From the NCBI RefSeq assembly GCF_003751805.1, contig NZ_RKHQ01000001.1:1984001-2048000 (forward strand): a stretch of DNA of 64,000 nt. Reading direction: 5' to 3'. The stretch comes from Salana multivorans (GTDB taxonomy: Bacteria; Actinomycetota; Actinomycetes; Actinomycetales; Beutenbergiaceae). The translations under genes and the position numbers were made by a program. A model generated the notes under the pieces. It had not been told where the DNA came from, did no database searches, and saw only the letters and a program-made list of their open reading frames with translations. This document shows positions 41,460 through 49,338 of the stretch, in pieces; positions within the stretch are counted from its first letter, which is position 1; every line of letters starts with the position of its first letter.

Positions 41460-42830
41460 ATGAAGGCACAGAAGAACCGTTCGATCCACCGCGTAGGAAC
41501 CGTCGCATGTGCGGCCCTGGTCCTCGGCCTCGCCGCCTGCGCCCCCGGGGGCGGTGGCTCCGGCGCGACGACGTCGACGGCGCCGTCGGACGTCTCGACG
41601 GACGTCGCCGCCGCCGGCGACGTGACGCTCAAGCTCTCGGACTTCTGGAAGTCGGCCGAGGGCGAGTGGATCGACAACCGGATCGCGGCGTTCGAGGACC
41701 TGTACCCGAACGTGACGATCAAGCGGACCCAGGAGGAGTGGACGCAGCTCGTCTCGACGCTCAACCTGCAGCTGCAGGACGCCTCCGGGCCGGACATCGC
41801 GTCCGCGAACAACGGGTGGCAGTCCCTCGGCACGCTCGCCGAGGCCAACCTCGTGCTCAACCTCGACCCGTACGCCGAGCTCTACGGATGGAACGAGTCC
41901 GTCCCGAACACGATCGCGCGGCAGAACCAGTTCACGACGGACTTCTCCGCCATCGGCGAGGGCTCGTGGTTCGCGACGCCGGTGGCGCGCGCGACCCTCA
42001 CGGGCCTGTACTACAACGTCGGGAAGCTCGAGGCGCTCGGCCTCGACGTCCCGACGACGCTCCCGGAGCTGGAGGCGGCCGCCGCCGCGGCCGCCGCGGC
42101 CGGTGAGGTGCCGTTCAGCTACAGCGGTCTCGACGGCAACACGGCCATGCTCTTCTCGCTCCAGGCGGTCTTCGGCACCGCGACGGACATCAACGACTTC
42201 ATCTACGGTGACCCCGACGTCACGGCGGCGCAGTCCAAGCTGACCGAGGCGGCGGCCACGATGGTGACGTGGGCCGACAACGGCTGGCTCAGCCCCGACT
42301 TCGAGGGGCTCGACTCGCAGACGACGCTCGCCAGCTTCCTCGACGGCGACGGCGTCTTCCGGTTCGACTACACGGGGACCCTGGGGCTGACCGGCGACCA
42401 GCTCGACGAGTTCGGCTACATCCAGCTCCCGCAGGAGTCGGGTTCGGGCACCGTCGGCGTCGGGGCGGCACCGGCCGCGATGGTGATCGCCAGCAAGACC
42501 GAGCACCCGGACGTCGCCGCGGCGTTCCTCGACTTCCTGATGTCGGAGGAGTCCGCGCAGGCGGCCATCGATCTCGGCATGGTCCCGATGCTGCACAACG
42601 ACCTGGACACCCCGTCCACCGGTCGCAGCCTCAACGAGGAGATCACCGCGGCCGCGTCGCTCAACGCCGACGACGGCTACGTCCCCTACTTCGACTGGTC
42701 CAGCCCCACGATGCTTGACACCGTCTCGCAGAACCTCCAGCTCATGCTGGCCGGCCGCGTGGCGCCCGAGGACCTCACCGCGGCGGTCGACGCCGACCGC
42801 GATGCGTTCCTCGCCCAGCTGGGGTCCTGA
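41460..42830 (+). CDS. Extracellular sugar-binding lipoprotein (ABC importer)
   Basis: A 456-residue family 1 solute-binding protein. The signal peptide has lipobox LGLAAC, a Gly/Ser/Thr linker follows, and the mature domain starts DVTLKLSDFWKSAEGEW. Three in-frame starts (GTG 41454, ATG 41457, ATG 41460) are possible. GGAG at 41451-41454 best fits ATG 41460. It binds the sugar for the two permeases that follow, 4 bp downstream. Likely controlled by the divergent GntR protein through the half-site array. Confidence 0.92.
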   Translation: MKAQKNRSIHRVGTVACAALVLGLAACAPGGGGSGATTSTAPSDVSTDVAAAGDVTLKLSDFWKSAEGEWIDNRIAAFEDLYPNVTIKRTQEEWTQLVSTLNLQLQDASGPDIASANNGWQSLGTLAEANLVLNLDPYAELYGWNESVPNTIARQNQFTTDFSAIGEGSWFATPVARATLTGLYYNVGKLEALGLDVPTTLPELEAAAAAAAAAGEVPFSYSGLDGNTAMLFSLQAVFGTATDINDFIYGDPDVTAAQSKLTEAAATMVTWADNGWLSPDFEGLDSQTTLASFLDGDGVFRFDYTGTLGLTGDQLDEFGYIQLPQESGSGTVGVGAAPAAMVIASKTEHPDVAAAFLDFLMSEESAQAAIDLGMVPMLHNDLDTPSTGRSLNEEITAAASLNADDGYVPYFDWSSPTMLDTVSQNLQLMLAGRVAPEDLTAAVDADRDAFLAQLGS

Positions 42831-42834
42831 ACCG

Positions 42835-43779
42835 ATGTCGAACGCGGCCGCGACCGCCGCCCTTGCCGACGGGGCCACCGCGCACCCGTCGGCACGGGCC
42901 GGCGGCTCCCCCGCCGCGCGACGGCGGCGACGCATCGGCCTGCTCCTGGCCGCTCCCGGCCTGGCCGTCTACGCGGTCGTCGTGCTGTGGCCCCTTGTCC
43001 AGTCGATCCAGTACTCGTTCTACTCGTGGAACGGGACGTCCGCCTCCTCGACCTGGGTGGGGTTGCGGAACTACCTGAACTTCTTCACCGACCCGGTGCT
43101 GAGCGCCACGCTGGGCCACGTCCTGGTCCTGCTGATCTTCTTCTCGGCCATCCCGATCGCCCTCGGCCTGCTCGCGGCAGCCGTCATCACGCGGTCGCGG
43201 TCGAGGGGCGGGGCCGTCTTCCGGTGGATCTACTTCCTCCCGCAGGTGCTGACGAGCGTCGTCATCGCCCTCGTGTTCAAGCGGATGTACGCGCCGGAGG
43301 GGCCGGTGAACGAGACGCTGCGGGCGCTCGGCCTCGACGCGCTCACGCGCAACTGGCTCGGCGACTTCACCTGGGCGCTGCCGGCGCTGGGGCTGATCGG
43401 CACCTGGATCACGTTCGGCTTCTGCATGGTGCTCTTCATCTCGGGGGTCTCGGCGATCTCGCCCGAGCTGTACGAGGCGGCCCGCGTCGACGGCGCCGGG
43501 CCGGTCCGAGAGTTCTTCTCGGTCACGGTGCCGGGGCTGCGGGGTCAGCTCGCCGTGGCGATCACCCTGACCGTCACGGCCGCCCTGCGCACGTTCGACC
43601 TGGTCTGGATCACGACGAGGGGCGGGCCGGGGACCGCGACCCAGACCCCGGCGATCGCGCTGTACAAGGCGGCCTTCGTCAACCCTGACGTCGGGCAGGC
43701 GGCGGCGATCGGCGTGGTCATGGCGGTCCTGTGCCTCGTCATCGCCGTCGTCGTGACGCGCATCTCGGAGAGGGAGTGA
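42835..43779 (+). CDS. Carbohydrate ABC transporter permease (MalF type)
   Basis: A 314-residue CUT1 permease with a basic N-terminal tail, six predicted membrane segments, the EAA-loop motif LYEAARVDGAGPVREFF and WITTRGGPGTATQTPAIALY. ATG 42835 lies 4 bp after the binding-protein stop. The operon again lacks an ATPase gene. Works with the MalG-type partner starting 2 bp downstream. Confidence 0.9.
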   Translation: MSNAAATAALADGATAHPSARAGGSPAARRRRRIGLLLAAPGLAVYAVVVLWPLVQSIQYSFYSWNGTSASSTWVGLRNYLNFFTDPVLSATLGHVLVLLIFFSAIPIALGLLAAAVITRSRSRGGAVFRWIYFLPQVLTSVVIALVFKRMYAPEGPVNETLRALGLDALTRNWLGDFTWALPALGLIGTWITFGFCMVLFISGVSAISPELYEAARVDGAGPVREFFSVTVPGLRGQLAVAITLTVTAALRTFDLVWITTRGGPGTATQTPAIALYKAAFVNPDVGQAAAIGVVMAVLCLVIAVVVTRISERE

Positions 43780-43781
43780 TC

Positions 43782-44588
43782 ATGGGACGACGTGCCGAGA
43801 GGATCTGGAGCTACGCCATCCTCGGCGTGCTCGCGCTGGTCGTCCTCTGGCCGGTCGCGACGTTCGTCGCGGCCGCGCTCAGCCCCGACCGTGCCGGCCG
43901 ACCCTCGACCGACCTTCGCTGGGACAACTTCGTCACGGCCTGGAACGACGCGAGCTTCTCCCGCTCGATGCTGGTCTCCTTCGCCATCACGGCGACCGTC
44001 GTCGTCCTCGCCGTGCTCCTCGCGGTCCTCAACGGGTACGCGTTCGGCGTGCTCGGGCTGGTCGGGGAGCGGGTGCTCTTCCCCGTCGTCCTGCTCGGGA
44101 TGATGGTCTCGCTCGAGGCCATCATCGTCCCGCTCTACTACCAGTTCCGGGCGCTCGGGCTGACCGACTCCCTTCCCGGGGTCATCCTCATCCACGTCGG
44201 CATGGGGATCCCGTTCGGCGTCTTCTGGATGCGGGCGGCGTTCCGGACGCTGCCGCGCTCCGTCTTCGAGTCCGCCGAGATCGACGGCGCGAACCCCCTC
44301 CAGCTCCTGCGCTCGATCGCGGTCCCGATCGTGAAGCCGGCGATCTACACGCTCGTGCTGCTGACCTTCATGTGGACCTGGAACGACTACTTCCTCTCCC
44401 TCGTCTTCCTCCACGGGGACAACCTCACCGCGACGGTCGCCCTCGGCGTGTTCCAGGGGCGCTACGTCACCCAGATCAACCTCATGGCCGCCGGCGGGAT
44501 CATCGTCGCCGCACCGGTCCTGATCCTCTACGTCGTCTTCCAGCGTCGATTCATCTCCGGAATGCTCAGCGGGGCAGTGAAGGAGTAG
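43782..44588 (+). CDS. Carbohydrate ABC transporter permease (MalG type)
   Basis: A 268-residue CUT1 permease with six predicted membrane helices, EAA loop VFESAEIDGANPLQLLRSI and the typical end FISGMLSGAVKE. GGGAG lies 5 nt before the ATG at 43782. Forms the channel with the MalF-type protein. A shared MsiK-like ATPase is presumed. Confidence 0.9.
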   Translation: MGRRAERIWSYAILGVLALVVLWPVATFVAAALSPDRAGRPSTDLRWDNFVTAWNDASFSRSMLVSFAITATVVVLAVLLAVLNGYAFGVLGLVGERVLFPVVLLGMMVSLEAIIVPLYYQFRALGLTDSLPGVILIHVGMGIPFGVFWMRAAFRTLPRSVFESAEIDGANPLQLLRSIAVPIVKPAIYTLVLLTFMWTWNDYFLSLVFLHGDNLTATVALGVFQGRYVTQINLMAAGGIIVAAPVLILYVVFQRRFISGMLSGAVKE

Positions 44589-44629
44589 GCGATGGCGCAC
44601 CGACACCTGTCCCTCCCCAAGGAGCTCCC

Positions 44630-45433
44630 ATGTCCCTGACACCCGTCGTGCTGCCCGACGCCGATGCGGTCGGCGCCTCAGTCGCCGGCGTCGTCCTCCG
44701 ACGCCTCGACGAGGCGGGCGACCGCCCGTTCCTGCTCGGCTGTCCCAGCGGACGCTCGGCGCTGCCGGTCTACCAGAGCCTGGCGCGAGCGGCCCGGACG
44801 GGCGCCGACCTGTCGAGTGTCGTCGTCGTCCTCATGGACGACTACCTGACGGGTGCCGATGACCACCCCGTCCGGGTCGACGTCGACCGGTCGTTCTCGT
44901 GCGTCGGGTTCGCCCAGCGGGAGATCCTCGCCCCGATCGAGCGCGCCTGCGCCTCGGCCGGGACGACGGCACCCACGGAGATCTGGGCACCGGACCCCGC
45001 CGACCCGGCGGCGTACGACGACCGGATCGCCGCGGCCGGCGGCATCGATCTCTTCCTGCTCGCATCGGGTGCGAGCGACGGCCACATCGCGTTCAACCAG
45101 CCGGGGACGCCGCGCGCGGCCGGGACCCACGTCGTGCGCCTCGGCGAGGCGACGCGCCGCGACAACATGGGGACCTTCCCGGAGTTCACGGAGCTCTCCA
45201 TGGTGCCGACGCGCGGGGTCACCGTGGGGATCGACACCATCGCCTCGCTCTCCCGAGAGGTCGCGATGCTGGTCTGCGGGGAGCACAAGCGCGACGCGTT
45301 CCGGCGACTGGTCGCGGCGGACGGGTACGAGCCGGACTGGCCCGCGACCATCGTCGCCGAGTGCCGCGACGCCACCATCTACGCGGACCGAGCCGCCGCC
45401 TCGTCCTGGCCCTCGGCCAGCCTCCCGTCCTGA
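44630..45433 (+). CDS. Glucosamine-6-phosphate deaminase-like (NagB/6-phosphogluconolactonase fold)
   Basis: A 267-residue sugar-phosphate isomerase-fold protein. VVLMDDYLTG holds the residues equivalent to E. coli NagB D72, and DGHIAFNQPGT those equivalent to D141 and H143 (here D150, H152). The residue matching E. coli E148, partner of the catalytic histidine, is Q157 here, so activity or substrate may differ. Likely role: deaminating or isomerising an amino-sugar phosphate made by the linked kinase. AAGGAG lies 5 nt before the ATG at 44630. No NagA deacetylase gene is in the locus. Confidence 0.85.
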   Translation: MSLTPVVLPDADAVGASVAGVVLRRLDEAGDRPFLLGCPSGRSALPVYQSLARAARTGADLSSVVVVLMDDYLTGADDHPVRVDVDRSFSCVGFAQREILAPIERACASAGTTAPTEIWAPDPADPAAYDDRIAAAGGIDLFLLASGASDGHIAFNQPGTPRAAGTHVVRLGEATRRDNMGTFPEFTELSMVPTRGVTVGIDTIASLSREVAMLVCGEHKRDAFRRLVAADGYEPDWPATIVAECRDATIYADRAAASSWPSASLPS

Positions 45434-45469
45434 CCTCCGTCCCCGTCCCACGAAAGGCACACCCAGAAC

Positions 45470-46771
45470 ATGGCACGCATCAAGCTCGTCTACATCGGCG
45501 GCGGCTCGTCCCGCGGCGCCGGCACCATCGCCTCGCTCCTGCACCACGGGGAGGAGTTCGACGGCTCCGAGGTCGTCATCCAGGACACGAACCCGGAGCG
45601 GCTGGCCGCGGTCGAGACGATCGGCAACCGCATCGCCCGCGCCAAGGGTCTCGACATCACCATCACCTCGACGACCGACCGGCGTGCGGCGCTCACGGAC
45701 TGCGACGCCGTCCTCTCGAGCTTCCGGCCCGGTGACTTCGCGGCGCGCGCCCTCGACGAGCGGATCCCCCTCAAGCACGGTGTCATCGGCCAGGAGACGC
45801 AGGGCCCCGGCGGCTTCTTCATGGCGATGCGCTCGATCCACATCTACGAGGACATCGTGCGCGACCTCGACGAGGTCGCCCCGGGAGCGATCATCTTCAA
45901 CTACACGAACCCGGTGAACATCGTCTCCCAGGCGGTCTCCCGCTTCACCGACCGCACGATCTGGTCGATGTGCGAGGGACCGATCACGTTCCCCCACACC
46001 GTCCTGCGCGCCGCCGGTCTCGACCCGGAGAAGGCCGATGTCGTCATGGCCGGCGTGAACCACAACTGCTGGTCGGTCTCGCACACCTACGAGGGCCGCG
46101 ACCTCATGCCCCTGCTCGACGAGGCGTGGGAGGCGCGGCGCGACGACCCGACGCTGGACACCCACGCCTGGCGGATGCTCAAGCTCGCGGTGGCCATGAG
46201 GTCGGTCCCGAGCGACTACTTCGAGCACTACTACTTCGGCGAGGAGATGCTGCGCGAGCTCCGCGGACGCAGGACCACCCGGGCCGAGGACCTGCTGGCA
46301 GCCTTGCCGGGGTACTGGGAGCACTACGAGGAGCAGGCGGCGCAGGAGGTGCCGGAGCTGGACCCCGAGCGCTCCCGCGGGGGCATCCACGAGCTCGAGC
46401 TCGCCATCGACGTGATGAGCGCCCACTACAACGACACGGGTGCCCGCCTGCCGGTGAACCTGCCCAACGTCGGTGGTGCCCTGCCCGGGTTCGACCCGGA
46501 CGTCGTCGTCGAGATGTGGTGCACGGTCGACGCGCGGGGAGTGCACCCCGAGCCGCAGCTCCCGCTGCCCCACGCCGTCCGCGGCCTGGTGCAGGAGCTT
46601 GCGGAGTACCAGTACCTCGCGGCCGAGGCGGCGTGGCGAGGCACGCGGGCCGACGGCATCCGCGCGCTCGTCGCGAACCCGCTCGTACCGACGCTCGCGG
46701 TCGCCGAGGAGCTCTACGACGAGATGGCGTACGCCCACCGCGCCTACCTGCCCGAGCGGCTGCTCAGGTGA
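45470..46771 (+). CDS. Glycoside hydrolase family 4 (NAD- and metal-dependent)
   Basis: A 433-residue GH4 protein. The N-terminal Rossmann motif IKLVYIGGGSSRGAGTIASLL binds NAD. The metal ligands are probably C168 (SMCEGP) and H198 (GVNHNCW), with NYTNPVNIV before them. GH4 enzymes cleave by oxidation, elimination and reduction and can act on alpha- or beta-linked sugars, sometimes 6-phosphorylated. Because uptake is by an ABC importer rather than a PTS, an unphosphorylated substrate is more likely. Next to a NagB-like protein and a sugar kinase, it may release an amino sugar or hexose. Confidence 0.9.
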   Translation: MARIKLVYIGGGSSRGAGTIASLLHHGEEFDGSEVVIQDTNPERLAAVETIGNRIARAKGLDITITSTTDRRAALTDCDAVLSSFRPGDFAARALDERIPLKHGVIGQETQGPGGFFMAMRSIHIYEDIVRDLDEVAPGAIIFNYTNPVNIVSQAVSRFTDRTIWSMCEGPITFPHTVLRAAGLDPEKADVVMAGVNHNCWSVSHTYEGRDLMPLLDEAWEARRDDPTLDTHAWRMLKLAVAMRSVPSDYFEHYYFGEEMLRELRGRRTTRAEDLLAALPGYWEHYEEQAAQEVPELDPERSRGGIHELELAIDVMSAHYNDTGARLPVNLPNVGGALPGFDPDVVVEMWCTVDARGVHPEPQLPLPHAVRGLVQELAEYQYLAAEAAWRGTRADGIRALVANPLVPTLAVAEELYDEMAYAHRAYLPERLLR

Positions 46772-47790
46772 GCACGGCGTCGGCCCGGAGCGGCTCGCTC
46801 CATCTCGCCGTCGACGCGGGCAACTCCAAGACGGTGGCGCTCCTCGTCGACGGCGGGGGACGCGTCCTCGGCCGGGGGCGCGCGGGCTGCGGGGACATCT
46901 ACGGCGCCCCGAGCCCCGAGGATGCCCTGACGGCGGTCTTCCGCGCGGTCGACGACTCGCTGGCGGCGGCCGGGGTGCGCGACGCCGACCTCTCCTCGGC
47001 CGCCTTCCGGCTCGCCGGCGTCGACTACCCGGAGGACGAGGAGTACTGGACCGGGCATGTCCGCGAGCGGCTTCCCGGTCTCGGCCGGTTCTCGATGAAG
47101 AACGACGGCTACGCCTCGCTCCGGCTCATCGACGGCACGGGCGTCGGGGTCTCCATCACGGTCGGCACGGGCCCGGCGATCGCGGCCCGCTCCCGGGACG
47201 GCCGCGAGGAGTGCTCGGGGATGTTCGTGTTCGACCACCTCGGCGGTTCGGGTCTGGGAGCCGCCGCCATGGCGGCGGTGTGCCGTGCCTGGATGGGGCT
47301 GGCTCCGGCGACGGCACTGACGGAGTCCATGTGCCGGCTCTACGACGTCCCGGACGCCTGGGAGCTGCGGCACGCCTTCAGCCGACGGTTCGGGGCTCGC
47401 CCGGAGTCCGACCTCTGGCGCGCCGCGCGACTCGTCCTGGCCGCGGCGGACGAGGGGGACGAGGTCGCGCGGCGCATCGTCGGTGACCACGCCGCAGCGC
47501 TCGTGAGCTATGCGCGGTGGTGCGCGCGGCGGGTCGGCGAGGACGTCGCGAGCGGGCGGCTGCCCGTCCTGCTCAACGGCTCGGTGGCGACGTCGGAGCA
47601 GCCGGCGATGCGCGAGGCGCTGACGGCCGAGCTCGCGCGCGTCGCCCCCGCGGCGTCGGTGACGACCTCGCGGGGGTCCCCGCTCCTGGGGGCCGTCCTC
47701 GACGCGCTCGCCGAGGGTGGCGTCGATGTCGGGCCCGAGCTGCTGCTCCGGGTGCGGGACGACCACCCGAGCGACTTCCTGATGACCTGA
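46768..47790 (+). CDS. BadF/BadG-type sugar kinase (N-acetylglucosamine kinase-like)
   Basis: A 340-residue ASKHA-fold kinase. LAVDAGNSKTVALLVDGGG is the phosphate-1 motif and VSITVGTGPAIAARSRDG the phosphate-2 region. FDHLGGSGLGAAAMAAV also fits the N-acetylglucosamine kinase group of the BcrAD/BadF family. The GTG at 46768 overlaps the GH4 stop (GTGA), so the two are translated together. It probably phosphorylates the sugar released by GH4 to feed the NagB-like protein. Confidence 0.87.
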   Translation: MSTASARSGSLHLAVDAGNSKTVALLVDGGGRVLGRGRAGCGDIYGAPSPEDALTAVFRAVDDSLAAAGVRDADLSSAAFRLAGVDYPEDEEYWTGHVRERLPGLGRFSMKNDGYASLRLIDGTGVGVSITVGTGPAIAARSRDGREECSGMFVFDHLGGSGLGAAAMAAVCRAWMGLAPATALTESMCRLYDVPDAWELRHAFSRRFGARPESDLWRAARLVLAAADEGDEVARRIVGDHAAALVSYARWCARRVGEDVASGRLPVLLNGSVATSEQPAMREALTAELARVAPAASVTTSRGSPLLGAVLDALAEGGVDVGPELLLRVRDDHPSDFLMT

Positions 47791-47877
47791 GCCGGCCTCC
47801 GGCTCCCCTCCCTGCCCCACCCCCCGACCCGGCCGCGTCGACGATGCTCGCGGCCGACGACAGAGAAGGAGATCGAT

Positions 47878-49275
47878 GTGACGCACGAGCAGACCACCGA
47901 GCTGGCGGTGACCGCGAGGATCCAGGAGTACGTCTCGACCGGGCCGGCCGAGCTCTTCGTGGAGCGTGCGGTGGACACGGAACGAACGCCGACGGCCGGC
48001 GCGACGCAGGTGCTGGTCGACACGACCGACCGCCACCAGACCATCGACGGGTTCGGGGCCTCCTTCACGGATGCGTCCGCCTACCTGGTCGACCGAGTGC
48101 TGCCCGAGGACGCGCGGGAACGAGCGATGACGGAGCTGTTCTGCCCGGCCCGCGGAATCGGTCTGTCGGTCGTGCGCAACCCGATGGGCTCGTCCGACTA
48201 CTCCCGCACGGTCTACTCCTACGACGACCGGCCCGAGGGGACGACCGACCCCGAGCTGGAGCACTTCTCGATCGACCACGACCTCGAGAGCATCCTGCCG
48301 CTGACGCGCTGGGCCCTGGAGCTGAACCCCCGGCTGCAGGTGTTCGCGTCGCCGTGGAGCGCGCCGGGCTGGATGAAGACGACCGGGTCGATGGTCGGCG
48401 GCGAGCTGCTGCCGGAGCTCTACCCGACCTACGCCCAGTACTTCGTCCGGTTCGTCCAGGCGTGGGCGGAGCGGGGCGTGCCGATCACGGCGGTCTCGCC
48501 CCAGAACGAGCCGCTCTACGTCCCGGAGCACTACCCGGGGATGGGCATGACGGCGCTGGAGCAGATCGACTTCGTCCGCGAGCACCTCGCCCCCGCGTTC
48601 GCGGCGGCCGGGCTGACGACGAAGATCATGGGCTACGACCACAACTGGGACCGCCTGGACTACGCGTTCGACCTGCTCGACGAGGCGGCCGACGCGTTCG
48701 ACGGGATCGCCTGGCACTGGTACGACGGTCGTGCGGTGAGCCAGTCCCGGGTCGGGCGGGACTACCCGGACAAGGAGATCCACTTCTTCGAGGGCTCGGG
48801 TGGGAGCTGGGTACCGGCGTTCGAGCCGGCCTTCTCCTACCTCATGGGCAACGGCATCGACATCCTCCGGCACGGCTCGCGGTCGATGATCCTGTGGAAC
48901 CTCGCGCTCGACGAGAACAACGGGCCGACGATCCCGGGCTTCGGCGACAGCACGTGCCGCGGGCTGCTGCGCGTCGACCAGGGCGAGCGCACCTACGAGC
49001 TGACGCTCGACTACTGGGGTCTCGCCCACTTCTCCCGGTTCATCCGACCCGGCGCCGTGCGCGTCGGCTCCTCGGAGGCCGGGCCCGTCCGGAGCGTCGC
49101 GGCTCGCAACGAGGACGGCTCGGTCGTCGTCGTGCTCCTCAACGACGGGGACGAGCCGGTCGAGGTGGAGACGGTGGTCGACGCGTCGCCGGGCTCCGAC
49201 CCCGTCGGTCGCGTCGTCAGCTCGCTCGGTCCGCGAGCAGCGGCGACGCTGGTCTTCTCGCCGGCCGCGCGCTAG
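47878..49275 (+). CDS. Glycoside hydrolase family 30 (glucosylceramidase-like)
   Basis: A 465-residue GH30 enzyme: a TIM barrel with acid/base E211 (VSPQNEP) and nucleophile E305 (IHFFEGSGG), then the family's side beta-domain (SVAARNEDGSVVVVLLNDGDEPVEVE). DRHQTIDGFGASFTDASA is a family hallmark. No signal peptide, so it works in the cytoplasm on imported beta-linked glycans. GAAGGAG lies 6 nt before GTG 47878. Specificity (beta-glucosidase, beta-xylosidase or beta-1,6-glucanase) is open. It is last in the importer operon. Confidence 0.92.
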   Translation: MTHEQTTELAVTARIQEYVSTGPAELFVERAVDTERTPTAGATQVLVDTTDRHQTIDGFGASFTDASAYLVDRVLPEDARERAMTELFCPARGIGLSVVRNPMGSSDYSRTVYSYDDRPEGTTDPELEHFSIDHDLESILPLTRWALELNPRLQVFASPWSAPGWMKTTGSMVGGELLPELYPTYAQYFVRFVQAWAERGVPITAVSPQNEPLYVPEHYPGMGMTALEQIDFVREHLAPAFAAAGLTTKIMGYDHNWDRLDYAFDLLDEAADAFDGIAWHWYDGRAVSQSRVGRDYPDKEIHFFEGSGGSWVPAFEPAFSYLMGNGIDILRHGSRSMILWNLALDENNGPTIPGFGDSTCRGLLRVDQGERTYELTLDYWGLAHFSRFIRPGAVRVGSSEAGPVRSVAARNEDGSVVVVLLNDGDEPVEVETVVDASPGSDPVGRVVSSLGPRAAATLVFSPAAR

Positions 49276-49278
49276 GTC

Positions 49279-49322
49279 TCGAGGGGGCGCGGTCGGCGTC
49301 AGCGCTGGCCGCGCCCCCTCGA
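49279..49322. terminator. Bidirectional terminator between convergent GH30 and GH3 genes
   Basis: Perfect 14-bp arms TCGAGGGGGCGCGG (49279-49292) and CCGCGCCCCCTCGA (49309-49322). The stem can extend by six more pairs including wobbles, leaving a 4-nt loop. Confidence 0.8.
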
Positions 49323-49338
49323 TCGCGCCCTCTCGGCC

